Shown: one piece after another, positions 23,900 through 35,545 of the stretch | Layout of the letters: every line of letters starts with the position of its first letter | How positions within the stretch are numbered: position 1 is the stretch's first letter | NCBI GenBank assembly: GCA_039619475.1 | Contig: CM077115.1 | Span: 440,604,792 to 440,668,791 of the forward strand | Direction: 5' to 3' | Length of the DNA stretch: 64,000 nucleotides | From: Icerya purchasi | Taxonomy: Eukaryota; Arthropoda; Insecta; Hemiptera; Monophlebidae | Translations under genes and position numbers: made by a program | The notes under the pieces: generated by a model | Seen by the model: only the letters and a program-made list of their open reading frames with translations | Databases searched by the model: none | What the model was told of the DNA's origin: nothing

Positions 23900-25155
23900 A
23901 TTCCTCTTTAGAATGCACTATCAAACAGAAAAACGGTTCATGCTGCTTCTGTTACGTTTTTTGTGCCGGGAATCACTCTGCTATTTGGGTTTACAAAATC
24001 TTTTCCGAAACAAAAAGCAATACCGAGTTCATCCGCATTTACTCTTTTTTTTTGCTGATATTTCCAACCAATTTTCTCTCGAGTTCTTCTCCCACCACAA
24101 AGACAAAAAATTACTCCAGCCCTCTACTAGTTTTTACCATTTATTTATTCTCGCGACAAGCTGCTCACATTTTTCCTTCAGTGTTGCTACCCTCGTACAT
24201 CCGCGATTAATTGTTACACAACTGTCCCAACTAATCTCGTCCAAAGCAGAATTTTTGTTACACGCCTCGGAATCTCTTTCCCCTGGCCACGTTACAGTAT
24301 CTTTACGGATGGCTCCAAAGGACCCAATGAAGTTGGTTCGACACCTTTTTTCGTTCTCTCCTAAAATAATGTTCTGAAACATTCGTCCTTTTGTTCAACT
24401 TTCTACGCCGCATCTACTGCTATCCTACGTGCGTTCTCTTTATTATTGCTTCTTCTCTGGTTTCTCATAAGAGGTTCTCATCATATCAGATTTTCACGAT
24501 CCCATCTTCCTTAATCCCCTCTGCTGGGTATGTAATTTTTCTCATACACTCGCTCATCCGCAACATCTTTCTTCTCATTCTATTCAAATTAATGCGAATT
24601 CCTTGATATTCTGAAATCGAATAACGACACACTCGGGTGATATTCCAATTCTCGCGTCTCTTTCTCTACCGGTAGATTTCTCAGTGTTTGCAACTGCTCT
24701 CTTCAAATTACGGTCAACCTCTTAGTTCTCTTCATTCTCAAATAATCCCAATTCCTTTTATTTTTCCACTAACCCCTAATTGTCTTATCCCCGTTTTTCA
24801 ATTTTTCCTCCTTACACGGCTTTCAGTTAATCCGTCGTCTGCGCTTCGGACACATAGTTTACTTGCTGCATCTCTTGTTTTCTCTCTATTTCTTCCCCTC
24901 CGCCCTTCCGCTCGCAATTTTATAGGTCACGCGGATCACATTCTCTATTCGAGTCTGCATCGCTTCCGAACGTTCCTTTTCCTACTCTTCGCTCTTATTA
25001 ATTAGTCTTCGGAACGCGAACTTTTATTTCCCCTTTACCTCTCCGTCAGCTATTCCAGCCCGTGAGTCCTTTCTATATTCGATGTCGTGTACACATCTGA
25101 AAACATCCGTTCTCCTTTCCCCTGGTTCTTAAGCCCCAAAAAAAAACAAACAATA
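23900..25155 (+). pseudogene. LINE-C fragment with RNase H remnant
   Basis: In broken plus-strand frames the RNase H starts near 24295 with an FTDGSKGPNEVGS-type motif (first catalytic Asp). FCSTFYAASTAILRAF follows near 24385 (AE helix, Glu changed), and the C-terminal region runs to the A-rich end at 25138-25155 after CTTAAGCCCC. The preceding 400 bp keep an open frame (23913-24377) that corresponds to the linker between RT and RNase H. Stops and frame changes make it non-functional. Confidence 0.75.
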
Positions 25156-26184
25156 ATAATAATAATACCTAGAATTTGTTAAAAAAATATCAACTTTCAT
25201 CGATAGTATACACCTCTTTAGGTGTTACAAATTATTCGAATAGTATCTCTAATGTAATTTACTTCTTCACATCCAAGTCGGTGCAGCATCGGACTCTACA
25301 AATAATGTCTACACTTCGACTTCGGCGCAGATCACTTGACTAGCAGAATCGCTTTAACAACCACCTCATGATGACATGATGCGTTACCCCCGGGGAATTT
25401 TCACCTTTCAATCGTAGACTAAGTAAAATGTAAAGCGCGAAAAGAGTCATCGTTAACGCAGGGATTTGCGAAGTAGTTGGTACCTTATCGTTAATTACAG
25501 TTTATTTATATACGTAGCATAAGCATGCGTACGCGTATAGTTTCGTTAACTATTTCGATACAAACGGTTATTGAGAATTTTCGGCTCACAATTTTTGTAA
25601 AAGAATCGCGAAAAATTCAGATCTCTCCAAATTTATACTGCGACGAAAATGTGTGAAAAAAACAAAAAAAAAAAGGGAGGGAAAAATGAATTTTAAGTTT
25701 ACAATACGGAAAAGTTTTAATTCTTTCATTTTGGACTCAAAATTGAAAACACGCGAAAACCGTAAACCTCGCGGGGATAAATTCTATATTTTAGACGACA
25801 CAGCGCAGCTGGTCAAGTGTGTTCCGCTTCAGTCGAATCTAATTCGAATTCCCCGCTGCCGCAAAATGTAGAAAAATCTCATTTGCATCGAGCTACTGTG
25901 TGTCTCTCTATAGCTGACGAGTCTAAATAAATTCAAAAAAACGTTGCACTAATCAAAAAGCCGCGACGAAGAATATCATTTCAAAGGCGTCATCTTCTAC
26001 GGTCCTCCTTCTCTGTGAACCCCGCGTCTATTATGCTGCTTATAGAGCGCGTCCGTATCTCGTAACAGTGTCGGCACCCGGTCCAAAGTTCCCGAACCAA
26101 AAACTTCCATTATCTGGCGCAACTGCGGAGTTGCAAAAAACCAAGTTCCCTGCAAACCGCTAGAACAATATTCGGAAAAACCCG
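25156..26184. other. Non-coding DNA, nothing recognised
   Basis: Composition is more balanced after 25250, but no frame shows a motif. The minus frame at 25997-26272 overlaps the minisatellite and has no recognisable domain. Confidence 0.4.
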
Positions 26185-26290
26185 TGTGTGTACACACACG
26201 TCCAACATACATATAGTGTGTGTACACACACGTCCAACATACATATAGTGTGTGTACACACACGTCCAACATACATATAGTGTGTGTACA
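26185..26290. repeat. 32-bp minisatellite, 3.3 copies
   Basis: Three identical 32-bp units start at 26185, 26217 and 26249, followed by a 10-bp partial unit. Each unit combines TGTGTGTACACACACG, itself a near palindrome, with TCCAACATACATATAG. Perfect identity implies recent amplification or gene-conversion-like homogenisation. Confidence 0.96.
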
Positions 26291-26840
26291 TTAAACACAC
26301 CTACACAGCTGCGGTTTACGCGTGCATGTATGTATTATTAACGAAAGAATGCATAACACACATTTCAGCGAACGTGTAGATAATAGAAGATGAGTCGACG
26401 ACGGTCGGATGGGCTTCTGCCAGAGTTAGAGTAGAAGCTGCTTCAACACAATACAGCAAACAGCAATTGTTATACGTTGCCGGTGATTTTAATTTAAACG
26501 AGCTAATTGAAAACTAGCAGTACAATTTATTCGCGCTAAACGCTTATTAAATCAGGCGAGTCCGTTTCGTTGCAAACTTCTCCGTCCGAAAATTCATTTG
26601 GCTGCCCCCCCCCCCCGTAAATGACGTGAACTCGCACAAACGCACACACACCCGCACCTAGTCGAACTGCCGTTAAACTTTTCGCGAATACGGCCCCGGT
26701 GCTGTTACCGTACGCTTCATTCCCTAAAAGCGTTAAATTATTAAGTTAAAAGTCGAATGACTCAGCATCGAAATATAACTTCCGTAGTTCGAAGTAATTG
26801 TTCGAATAAATAGCTAAGAAACGTTCAGTAATAAAACGGA

Positions 26841-26890
26841 TTCGATTAATTTCGATGAATTTCGATGAATTTCGATGAATTTCGATGAAT
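26841..26890. repeat. 10-bp tandem repeat
   Basis: Four perfect copies of TTCGATGAAT (26851-26890) preceded by one with a single change. Confidence 0.95.
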
Positions 26891-28258
26891 TTAAATTTCA
26901 GCCGTTATAAAGTAATTTTGCACGCAACGGTACATGTGTACTTTTAAAAATAAAGACATAACTGAAGTAGTAAAATGCCCAATCGGATACACATTTTGCA
27001 TTCCGACATTACATAAAAATTTATACGCGAATGAGAGTGAAATCGGATTTCCTCGATGATTGTTATTTCGCCGAAGAAAAATAATTCCATCTGCTCGAGG
27101 AAAAACTTTTTAATTTATTTTCACTTAATCGGATTTTCCGGGAAAATATCGTTTTTCCTTTTAATCCGTCCTCAAGTTGTTTGGCGACAATGAAATAACG
27201 ATTTAAGTTTGATGAAAAAGCGAAACCGCCGCGTAATATTTATTTTGTAAATTGTATAAATAGGACGGCACTGTGTATAGCTATAATATAGTTTATCATA
27301 AAAAATGCCGAATATGTACCATTTATACGCGTGTATATGTAAACTTACTCCTCCGGACTCGGAGAGAAGAACCACCCCTTCGACCTCAGACGAAAGTTAT
27401 TTCGAGATACTTAAAGAAAAGTAAATTTCAGTTGATGATGTTAAATTTAAAAAATAAACAAATATAATAATTAACATGACAGGAGGATGCATTATAATAC
27501 GCGGTCCAAAGATGGTCAAAATCGCCGAAAGAAGAATTAACAGTTTGCTGGAAATTTTTTCTTTTAAAACGTTAGAAAAATAGGAGTACTTAAAAACGCT
27601 ACCTGTTTCCAAAACAGTTTTTCCATATTATCCTCGGAGTTGGAATATATATTTATATGAATAAAAGCTCGAAGAACCGCAAAAATGGGGCATGTCGAAA
27701 CCCATGGTTCGTAACTTTATAATGAATACTTACCTTTTGGCTATTTTTTTTTTTTATTTATTTTTTTTTTTACTATAAACCAATTCCATGATAGTAAACT
27801 ACAAAGAAAAAAAAAAATCAAAAATAATTTCCATTTTTTGATCTCAATATTACTTGTATTTATAATATTCAAGTATTAACAAAGTACGCAATCAAATAAT
27901 AAAGCTGTAATAAGTAAATAATCTTAATAAAAACCAAAATAAAATCTATTAAAATCAATGAATCCTTTGTGGTTTCGTACTTACGAATTTCTTGATTCAG
28001 TGTCGCTCAAAAAGCCATAATACCGAAAACGATTTTTTTACTTAAATTCTATTAGAAAATCCCTGCTATTGAAAGTATCCGTAATACAGTAACAACTAGA
28101 GATCCCTTTTAAATTAACCATCGGTCAGAACATATAATGACGTCCCTGTGATCGTATTTTAGTTAAATATATTTCCATTTCTGATATTGGCCGAAGTCAG
28201 CCGAGCCTGTAATAAGCCATTTCGCAATAGCTTTTTTTACCACTGGTAATGTTTACAA
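26891..28258. other. AT-rich DNA, nothing recognised
   Basis: No supported gene; long A/T homopolymers near 27750-27815. Confidence 0.45.
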
Positions 28259-28439
28259 AGGATTTTCTTGAATTCATCTATACGCCTTTTGATTCAAAAA
28301 CGACATATGTAGAAAAGTTTGAAGCGTTTGTCAATCGCTGATTCTTCAGATATCAGTTCCCGACTTTAAGCTGTCGCGCTGCAAATTACTCTCGCTACAC
28401 GTGGGTCGAAAACGATCAGTCAACCGAAATAGTATAGCT

Positions 28440-28990
28440 TTCTCTGTGTAGTGTATTCAAACGAAACACACTTTTCGGTCGACCATCTGCGAAAATATGG
28501 CACATTCAGACGCTCTGCAATTACATAATAGAGCACGATCTGTTAAAATTCGATCAGTTGGAAATGTGAGTCAAGAGTACAGTGCACGACGGAGTCAGCG
28601 ACATTGCTCGGTGCAAACAACCATAAATGGAAAACGCGACTTGCTCGTTTTGGTCTACATCTCGCCAAACACCTCCTTCGAACGCATTTAAGCTTTCTCC
28701 TGAACCTCCTATCTTGTACAATGCGAAATTAAAAGGTTTGTTTAAAGATCTGCATGAATTACCGCAATATTCTGATAGTTGCGGTGGTGATCTTAACTTG
28801 GATTTACAAAGACCGCGCACGGTCATGGAATTTATGCGCGCAGAATTCAGACTCGAACTGAAGAATGGACCAACCATTTCCACATCACGCAATTCCACGT
28901 GCATATTGAGCCGTTCTTTCGTGGCACGTCGACGCACTTAAAACGCGCAACTATATATCTACTTCAGTACACGTACGCATTCCTCCGATG
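28440..28990 (+). pseudogene. Endonuclease remnant, possibly Helentron-derived
   Basis: Two overlapping plus-strand frames read NGKRDLLVLVYISPNTSFE, then after frame changes CGGDLNLDLQRP, VMEFMRAEFRLELKNGPTIS and TSRNSTC. VYISPNTS, then GDxNxD, then FMRxEFxLEL is the order seen in an exonuclease/endonuclease/phosphatase-type domain. Such text accompanies Pif1-like helicases in arthropod Helentron-like elements as I know them; a LINE endonuclease is the alternative. It is broken by frameshifts and the downstream catalytic His region is not seen. A 22-bp direct repeat (28259-28280 and 29288-29309, one mismatch) brackets it. Confidence 0.5.
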
Positions 28991-29182
28991 TCAATGTTGT
29001 AAATGTAAAAGGCAAAGCTGCCCCCGTAAGTGATATAAAGCTAGCCTAATGACGGTTCAACGAAACAACCTTGATAAAATTCTTATGACGAGTGAAAGAA
29101 TAAAGGAAAGCCGGAGCTGCCAATAGAATTATATATCCGTGTATATTATTGTATCTGCGTGATAGACACAAATTTTTTTTTT

Positions 29183-30625
29183 TTTACTATATCGGCCGAC
29201 AAAACTCGAGACATATTCGGGCGAGAACAACCGGCGTGTTATGTTCATGGTATGTAGACTGCTCATTTGAAAAATTAATTATACAGGAGGATTTTCTTGA
29301 ATTTATCTAGGTAGAAGATGTTTCAGCTGAAACATTGATGATGACACAATTATTATTCTATAACTTAGATAAAGATAAATTCATTGGGCAGGGCTTTAAT
29401 GGCGCTGCAGTACTCAGCGGTTGATTACGAGAGGTGAAAACAATAATCGTAGGGAAATACCCGAGAGCGCAATTCGCGTTTACTGTGTGGCTCACATTCT
29501 CAACTTAGCTCTAATGCATAGATGTGGGGTAGCTGCTGTATAGGGATATCATAAAACGTGCGCAATAAACTTTTTTCGACAATTTTCACTTCGAGATAGT
29601 CTTTTGAAGAACATTTCCGATCAGATTAATTCATCTCATTCAACGCGTGGACCGAAAATCATGCGGCTGTAGAACGATAGTTTACACTAATGTTTTCTGT
29701 AATACGCGCTACACTTGAGACACTGCAAGAAGTTGTGCTGGTAGAGATGTCGCCACTCAAGCATACCGACAACAAACCGCCATAGAAAATAATAGCCAGT
29801 TTTTTGTGTCGCTAGTTATACTGAGAAAAATTTTCTCACATACAGCAAGCCTAAACAAAGCAATGTAAAAAAAGTTAATATCGGTTTGACTAGCAGTTAT
29901 GCAAAAACTATAAAAAAAAAAAAACACACACATTACAAAATATTCGAAGTGAAAGTCAATCCTCAATCCTTTTCCAGCAAATAAATCAGATGAATATGAC
30001 ATAGTTGTTTCAAAAACGAAAAGATAGAAAACTCAGCCTAGTAATGTGCCAAGAGAAATTGCCGAAATATATTACCGCCGAAATGTATTTTACCCGCCTT
30101 TGTTGACCATGACATTACAGAACTCGATGTCGTTCGCTTTTAAAGCCCACGTGGTGAAACGATAGAAAGAATTCAAATGCTTCTACCCGAGAAGACGAGT
30201 AATGTGACTCTAGCACACAAGAAAAACTGAAAAAAATAAAACACAAACATTTCTTGGTGAAAATGAAGGCACGATAATTCTAAGTGAATATAAGATACTA
30301 CACAATATCATTGGAAATCTGCCACGCGAAAATCTACCCCTGCTGTAGAAGTTATTGATCATTAGGATGAACACAGTTTTCCCCTTAATAAAAAAAAAAA
30401 AAAAACTTCTTATCATTCCAGTGTCCACTGCAACCACAGAAAGAGATATTTCTCCACTCTAAAAAAGTTGAAATACTTATATGAGGAATCGAATGGGCGA
30501 CGAAAAGAACTGGTCCTACTCTTATGAGCGTTCACTGTGACCCGACAACGGTAAAACTGGATTCCGAAGAAATTGTAAATAAACTGGAAATAAGACGTAA
30601 ACGACTCAATTTTAAATTTTAAATT
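29183..30625 (+). pseudogene. hAT transposase (ZMYM1-like), decayed
   Basis: Reading across frames gives the core of a hAT-superfamily transposase of the ZMYM1-like, DUF4371-containing kind: ADKTRDIFGREQ near 29190 (consensus ADETRDISxxEQ, catalytic Asp region), YVD, IQEDFLEFI near 29285, VEDVSAETL, FIGQGFNGAAVLSG near 29400 and REVKTIIVGKYPRAQF. The C-terminal dimerisation block is at 30400-30600 (IIPVSTATTERDIS, then a NGRRKELVLLL-type stretch, and LDSEEIVNKLEIRRKRL). At least ten stops or frame changes and an internal A run (about 30391-30405) make it a pseudogene. Terminal repeats were not found. Confidence 0.8.
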
Positions 30626-30687
30626 ACATTTTTCACGTATTATAATAATAATATTATTATATAAAAATATAAGCAATGAATTAAATT

Positions 30688-31806
30688 TTTTTTTTTTTTT
30701 TTTTTAAATAATTTGCGGGCCCCACAAGGCACTGGCCCTTTTGTGGGTTCCCTACATAATTATATCATTTATTTGTACAATATAACATCAACTTAATTAA
30801 GTACTACTTTCTGTTACAACATAAAAAGTGTTAACTTATATATTACTATACTACAAAATCCACACTCTCATTATTTATTATTTATATTACAATTATACAC
30901 CATCATCTAAAATAATATTTCCTATTACAATACCCTAATATGATAACTTATATATTACAATAATACAATATAATTTTTATACAACTACCACTCTCTCATT
31001 AGCAGCTTAAACTGGAGATAGTAACGAGTCTCATGTCAACGTAGTCAATGTTATAAGTGGTTATTACTAGTATTACGATACTTTTTTTTTTTTTTTTTTT
31101 TTGTTACTATTTCTATTGCTCTTTATACCATGCTATGAACCAAAATTTAACCTTGTTTTTCCATTTCTCCAGATTTTTTTCATTTCGAATTTCCTTTGAT
31201 ATCTTCCCCATTAATAATTTAATTGATACCTCTTCCTCTACATTGTGTCTATTTTGCTGTTAATCCCCCTAGATCGTACATAGCAAGAATTAATCGCAAT
31301 TTCTAGTCCTCACGTTCTTGTTCTAGTTGGTAACTGCCTATATTCGAGTTTAGCACACTCAGTAATTTGCTGTAATAATATAAAGCATTTTTGGTGACAT
31401 TCCGTTATCTATGTTCCACCAAGTGATGTTAGCTAATGCGTTTTTCTCTCGTTTTGTAAGACCAGTTTTAAACGATTTTTTTTGCAATTTGTTGATTTTC
31501 CTCATTTCTGTAATTTTCGCCTCAACCCAAATTCCGATTCTGTATTTAATTCTGGACATTATTACAGCTTCGAAATATTAAGCTTTTGTATGTCATACCT
31601 TGTTTTATTAATTTATATATAGTGCAAGAATATAGTTTACCTGACTTTCCCTGTAATATTTTGACAATATGGTTTCTTCATGTTAAAGCTTTATGTAATG
31701 TTATTCCAAGATATTTAAATTCATTCACATTTTCTAACTTTCCACAACCACATATTTCCTTTTTATGTAAACACTTTGTATTGTGTAAAATTAATTTGGG
31801 AACAAA
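30688..31806 (-). mobile_element. LINE-B 3' end, copy 2 (empty mariner site)
   Basis: Near-identical to 2686-4677 minus the mariner. The order is poly(T) at 30688-30706, the CCCACAAGGCACTGGCCC block, AT-rich UTR, an internal T tract at 31082-31102, then coding sequence on the minus strand. It extends further 5' than copy 1 and keeps a thumb-type EFKYLGITL near 31720 and GMSPKMLY near 31390. Stops interrupt the frame. The single TA at 30964-30965 marks the empty site. It abuts the 5' end of the Jockey element head-to-head. Confidence 0.85.
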
Positions 31807-31850
31807 CGTTCTAAACCGCTAACATCACTAACAAGCAAATTAATAAAATA

Positions 31851-34520
31851 ATGGCCCCGTCGTTGAGAATAGCTCACTGGAACGCCAACGGGGCGCTGCA
31901 AAAGGGACGTGAGATCGAGCTGTTTTTGAATAGTGAGCAAATTGATATTCTCCTTCTTTCAGAGACACACTTTACGCAAAAAACATACTTCCATATTCCG
32001 AATTACCGTACGTACCAAACAACAAGACCTGATCACAAAGCCCATGGCGGAAGTGCAGTTATAATCAAGAATACTATTAAGCATTATGAACTATGTAAAA
32101 TTTCTAGTATAGAAATGCAATCTACTAGTATAATGGTGTACTCTTTAAATGGAAAAATTGCGATCTCATCTAGTTATTGCCCACCAAACCGCACACTTGA
32201 CGAACAAAAATTAAGTGAATATTTTCAGAGTTTAGGTGATAGGTTCATTGCAGGTGGTGACTGGAATGCAAAGAATATGCGCTGGGGATCAAGGTTCACG
32301 AACACAAGAGGTAGTCTATTCGAAAAAGTAATGCTCACTGTAAATCTTGGGTGCCTGGCTACTGGTGAGCCAACATATTGGCCAACAGATAAAAACAAAA
32401 TTCCTGACGCGATCGATTTCTTCATAACCAAGGGAATATCAATGCTTAATTGTAAAACTAACACATGTTTTGACTTATTTTCAGACCATAGTGCCCAAAT
32501 TCTAACAATAAGTACAGGCTTAATAACAAAAGAAGAACCTCCTTCTTTATATAATAAACGAACGGATTGGGACAACTTCCGAGAAGGAGTAGATAAAATG
32601 CTGAATTTAAACATTCCTTTAAAAAATGAACGAGAGATAGACATAGCAGTCCAGTACCTAACTGAAACTATCCAAACAATGGCATGGAAATCTTCGCCTC
32701 CTATTAAGCCTTCAGCTTCAATATCTAACCTACCAAGGCACGTCTTAAATTTAGTAAGGGAAAAAAGAAAAATTCGCAAAAAGTGGCATATAACAAGAAA
32801 TCCCGCTTATAAAACTTTGCTAAATAACAAATCCAAACAGTTAAATATACTAATTCGTAACGCTAAAAATGAAACCTTACAACGACACTTGCAGAATTTA
32901 TCTCCAAATCAGTCTACCGACTACAGCCTGTGGAAAGTAGTTGAAAGCCGAAATAGGCCAGTACAATATTCTCCTCCTATAAGAAAATCGGACGGAACCT
33001 GGGCCAAGGCTGATAATGAGAAAGCTGAAGTTTTTGCTAAATATTTTAGCGAAGTCTTTAAACCAAACCCTAAGGTTACAAACTCAGATGATATAACAGA
33101 GTTTTTGAGCTCCCCACTACAGCTTAGTGTCCCCATTACGCCGGCATCCCCAAAGGAAATACAGTATGTAATTCAAAAACTAATCGATAAAAAAAGCCCT
33201 GGGCACGATCTGATCACCAAAGAAGTGTTGCTAGAACTGTCACGAAAAGCTATTTTGTTTATTACTAATATATTTAATGCAATCTTCCGCTTGCAATACT
33301 TCCCGCTGTCTTGGAAACTGGCACAAATAGTGGTAATTCCTAAACCAGGAAAGTCTCCAGAGGATGTAACTTCCTACAGACCAATATCCTTACTACCTAT
33401 CCTATCTAAAGTGCTGGAAAAACTAATCTTAAAAAGATTGCATCCTCTGATTATAAAGGAGAATATTATACCAGACCACCAATTTGGGTTTCGAGAAAAA
33501 CACTCGACTATTGAACAGGTACACCGAATCCAACGTATTATCCAAGATAGCTTTGAAGCTAAGGAAATATGTGTAGGTGTATTCCTGGATATAAAACAGG
33601 CCTTTGATAAGGTTTGGCATCGTGGTCTGTTATATAAAATTTAAAAAAATCTTCCTCATCCTTTTTATCTTCTTCTAAAGTCTTTCCTTGATGATCGAAC
33701 ATATCAAATTAAATTCCAGAATGAACTATCAAACATCTATCCTATATCCGCTGGTGTGCCTCAAGGCAGTGTACTGGGTCCAGTGCTTTACCAAATGTAC
33801 ACTGCAGACTTTCCTGACAGCGAGGGCGTAGCTATTGCTACATTTGCAGACGATACTGCGCTTATAGCGGAAAACAAAGATGCTGGAACAGTAACAAATA
33901 AATTTCAGCTGGCGTTAGCAAAAACTGAAAGGTGGTTAGATCGAAGGCGAATTAAAGTTAACGAGAAAAAGTGTACACAGGTTACATTCGCTCTACGAAA
34001 GGTAGTCTGCCCGCCAACCAAAATTAACGGCGAAACAATCCCAATTAGGAATGAGGTGAAATACCTTGGGTTGCACTTGGATAGTAAATTAAGGTGGAAT
34101 AAGCATGTCTCACAAAAAAGAAAGTGCTTGGATATAAAGCTAAGAAAACTCTACTGGCATCTTGGTAAGCATTCCAGCTTGTCGATCGAAAACAAAGTAT
34201 TAATATATAAAATAATATTGAAACCAGTATGGACATACGGTCTAACTTTATGGGGCTGTGCTAAAAATACACACATTAATAAAATACAACGTTTCCAAAA
34301 TAAAGCTATTAGACTCATTGTGTCACCTCCTTGGTATGTCTCCACGGACACACTCCATAGGGACTTCAACATACCTTACGTAAAGGAAGAAATAAAACTT
34401 GCCGCACAGCGGTATACTAGTCGATTAGAAACACATCCCAACCCACTAGCTATCAACCTGCTTGACAATAGTCAAGAAATTCGACGGCTGAAGCGCTCTA
34501 GAGTCTTTGACTTTGTTTAG
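31851..34520 (+). pseudogene. Jockey-type ORF2 (EN-RT) with one in-frame stop
   Basis: The frame spans 890 codons and is open except for TAA at 33642-33644 (codon 598). The sister fragment at 18.9 kb has Lys there, so AAA to TAA is likely. The N-terminal APE-type endonuclease shows HWNANG, LLLSETH, GGDWNAKN and SDHSA, which would nick target DNA. The reverse transcriptase has YRPISLLPILSKVLEKLIL, HQFGFREKHSTIEQ (near codon 545), motif A VFLDIKQAFDKVW (near 576), motif B GVPQGSVLGPVLY, motif C FADD (665-668) and VKYLGLHLDSKLRW. The thumb ends with IQRFQNKAIRLIVSPPWYVS and RRLKRSRVFDFV. There is no RNase H, as expected for Jockey. The single lesion suggests recent inactivation. Confidence 0.92.
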
Positions 34521-34657
34521 AACTTGAATAGATGTTCCTGGGGAACCCTGATAGTGGTGGCCCCTTACGCGTTAATTTGCATTCCAGTAAAATTGCTTGA
34601 TGGTCTATGGAGACCAGTTGTAATTAATAAAAAATAATATAAAAAAAAAAAAAAAAA
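31851..34657 (+). mobile_element. Jockey-type LINE, nearly intact ORF2, no ORF1
   Basis: A plus-strand non-LTR retrotransposon running from the ORF2 start to a poly(A) at about 34640-34657. The 3' UTR is short (about 120 bp, GC-richer, containing CCTGATAGTGGTGGCCCC). No gag-like ORF1 precedes it; the upstream 45 bp abut LINE-B, so the element is 5'-truncated at or just before the ORF2 start. Target duplications were not identified. It is distinct from the LINE at 40-45 kb, which encodes RNase H; this one does not. Confidence 0.85.
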
Positions 34658-34980
34658 TTTCTTTTACTCCTAATAATTCATTATTATATAATAAATAAGA
34701 TAGAGACGAAAACAAAGATGCACCATCCCTATCTATGTATTTTACATAATGGGCAACTATTGCATCATCAACACACATATTAATTCTACATTCATACATA
34801 CATATAATACGAACTTTTTTGTAAACAACGGCGAAAAAACGTTTATTTTATCATTCGTCGATAATAACGCCATGCGCCAGCGATAAACATGGTTACATTT
34901 CGATTAACATCGCGCGATACACAAAAGTCGCCACGAAAAGTAGTTGGTGCTCAAAAAATAATAAAATTGTCAAATTTGCA

Positions 34981-35138
34981 TTTTTAAATTGATTGATTAA
35001 ATTATTTAATGTAACAAATATTTATGTAAATAATTAAAACAAAAAGTAATAGCCAACAATTAAATTTGTTTTTTTTAATTGATTAATTAAATTATTTAAT
35101 GTAACAAATATTTATGTAAATAATTAAAACAAAAAGTA
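34981..35138. repeat. Two-copy tandem duplication, 90-bp period
   Basis: About 68 bp recurs at an exact 90-bp offset. Both units share TTAAATTATTTAATGTAAC and AAATATTTATGTAAATAATT, then AAAACAAAAAGTA. The sequence continues to 35275 with ATAAAAATCGGTTAAGTAAA and a TA/TG-rich end, which looks like the terminus of a dispersed insect repeat, but I cannot name it. Confidence 0.9.
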
Positions 35139-35274
35139 TTCTATCTCTTAAGAGTTGGATTAAATTGCATGTACTTTCAAAATTTTATAAAAATCGGTTA
35201 AGTAAATTCCGAGTTTATCCTGCACAAACATAAAGACACGGGATTTTTATATATATATGTATATGTATGTATGT

Positions 35275-35545
35275 ATGGTAGCTTGGTAGCCTAGTAATTA
35301 AAGTGCTTGGCTACTAAATCAGAGGTCACGAGTTCGAGACTTGTCTCGTCCCGGATCCAAGTCGCTCCCATGCTTAACCAGCCTAATAATAGTTGGGTGC
35401 CAGAGAAATCTGGGACAATAAAGGTGGCCGAGAGAAAGGAACTGTCCCTAATATTCTCATCAGATCCATTAAGGCTTAGTATATTGTGAACCTTAACTTC
35501 ACAATTCCCGACGCCCTGTCAAGGGTATGGACTTCCTTTACTTTT
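35275..35545 (+). mobile_element. SINE family 1, copy 2
   Basis: The best preserved copy of the family. Box A region TAGCCTAGTAATT begins at 35287 and box B GAGTTCGAGAC lies at 35330-35340 in a tRNA-like head. The body includes GCCAGAGAAATCTGGGAC and CTCATCAGATCCATTAAGG, and the tail has CAAGGGTATGGACTTCC TTTACTTTTT. The head resembles an ordinary tRNA, but no folded tRNA with intact acceptor stem is claimed. Confidence 0.82.

Noticed and set aside
26110..26298. Cys-rich repeat protein across the minisatellite
   Set aside because: The 32-bp unit is not a multiple of three, so the repeat is read in all three frames; the periodic peptide is a by-product.
28554..28937. The 127-codon minus-strand ORF as a gene
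   Set aside because: It is antisense to the endonuclease remnant, whose plus-strand motifs (VYISPNTS, GDLNLD) explain the open frame.
32225..32779. A 184-codon minus-strand ORF
   Set aside because: Shadow of the Jockey ORF2 endonuclease region on the opposite strand.
31851..34657. Twin-priming inversion joining LINE-B and the Jockey element
   Set aside because: The two halves belong to different families and each has its own poly(A) pointing outward, so they are separate insertions.
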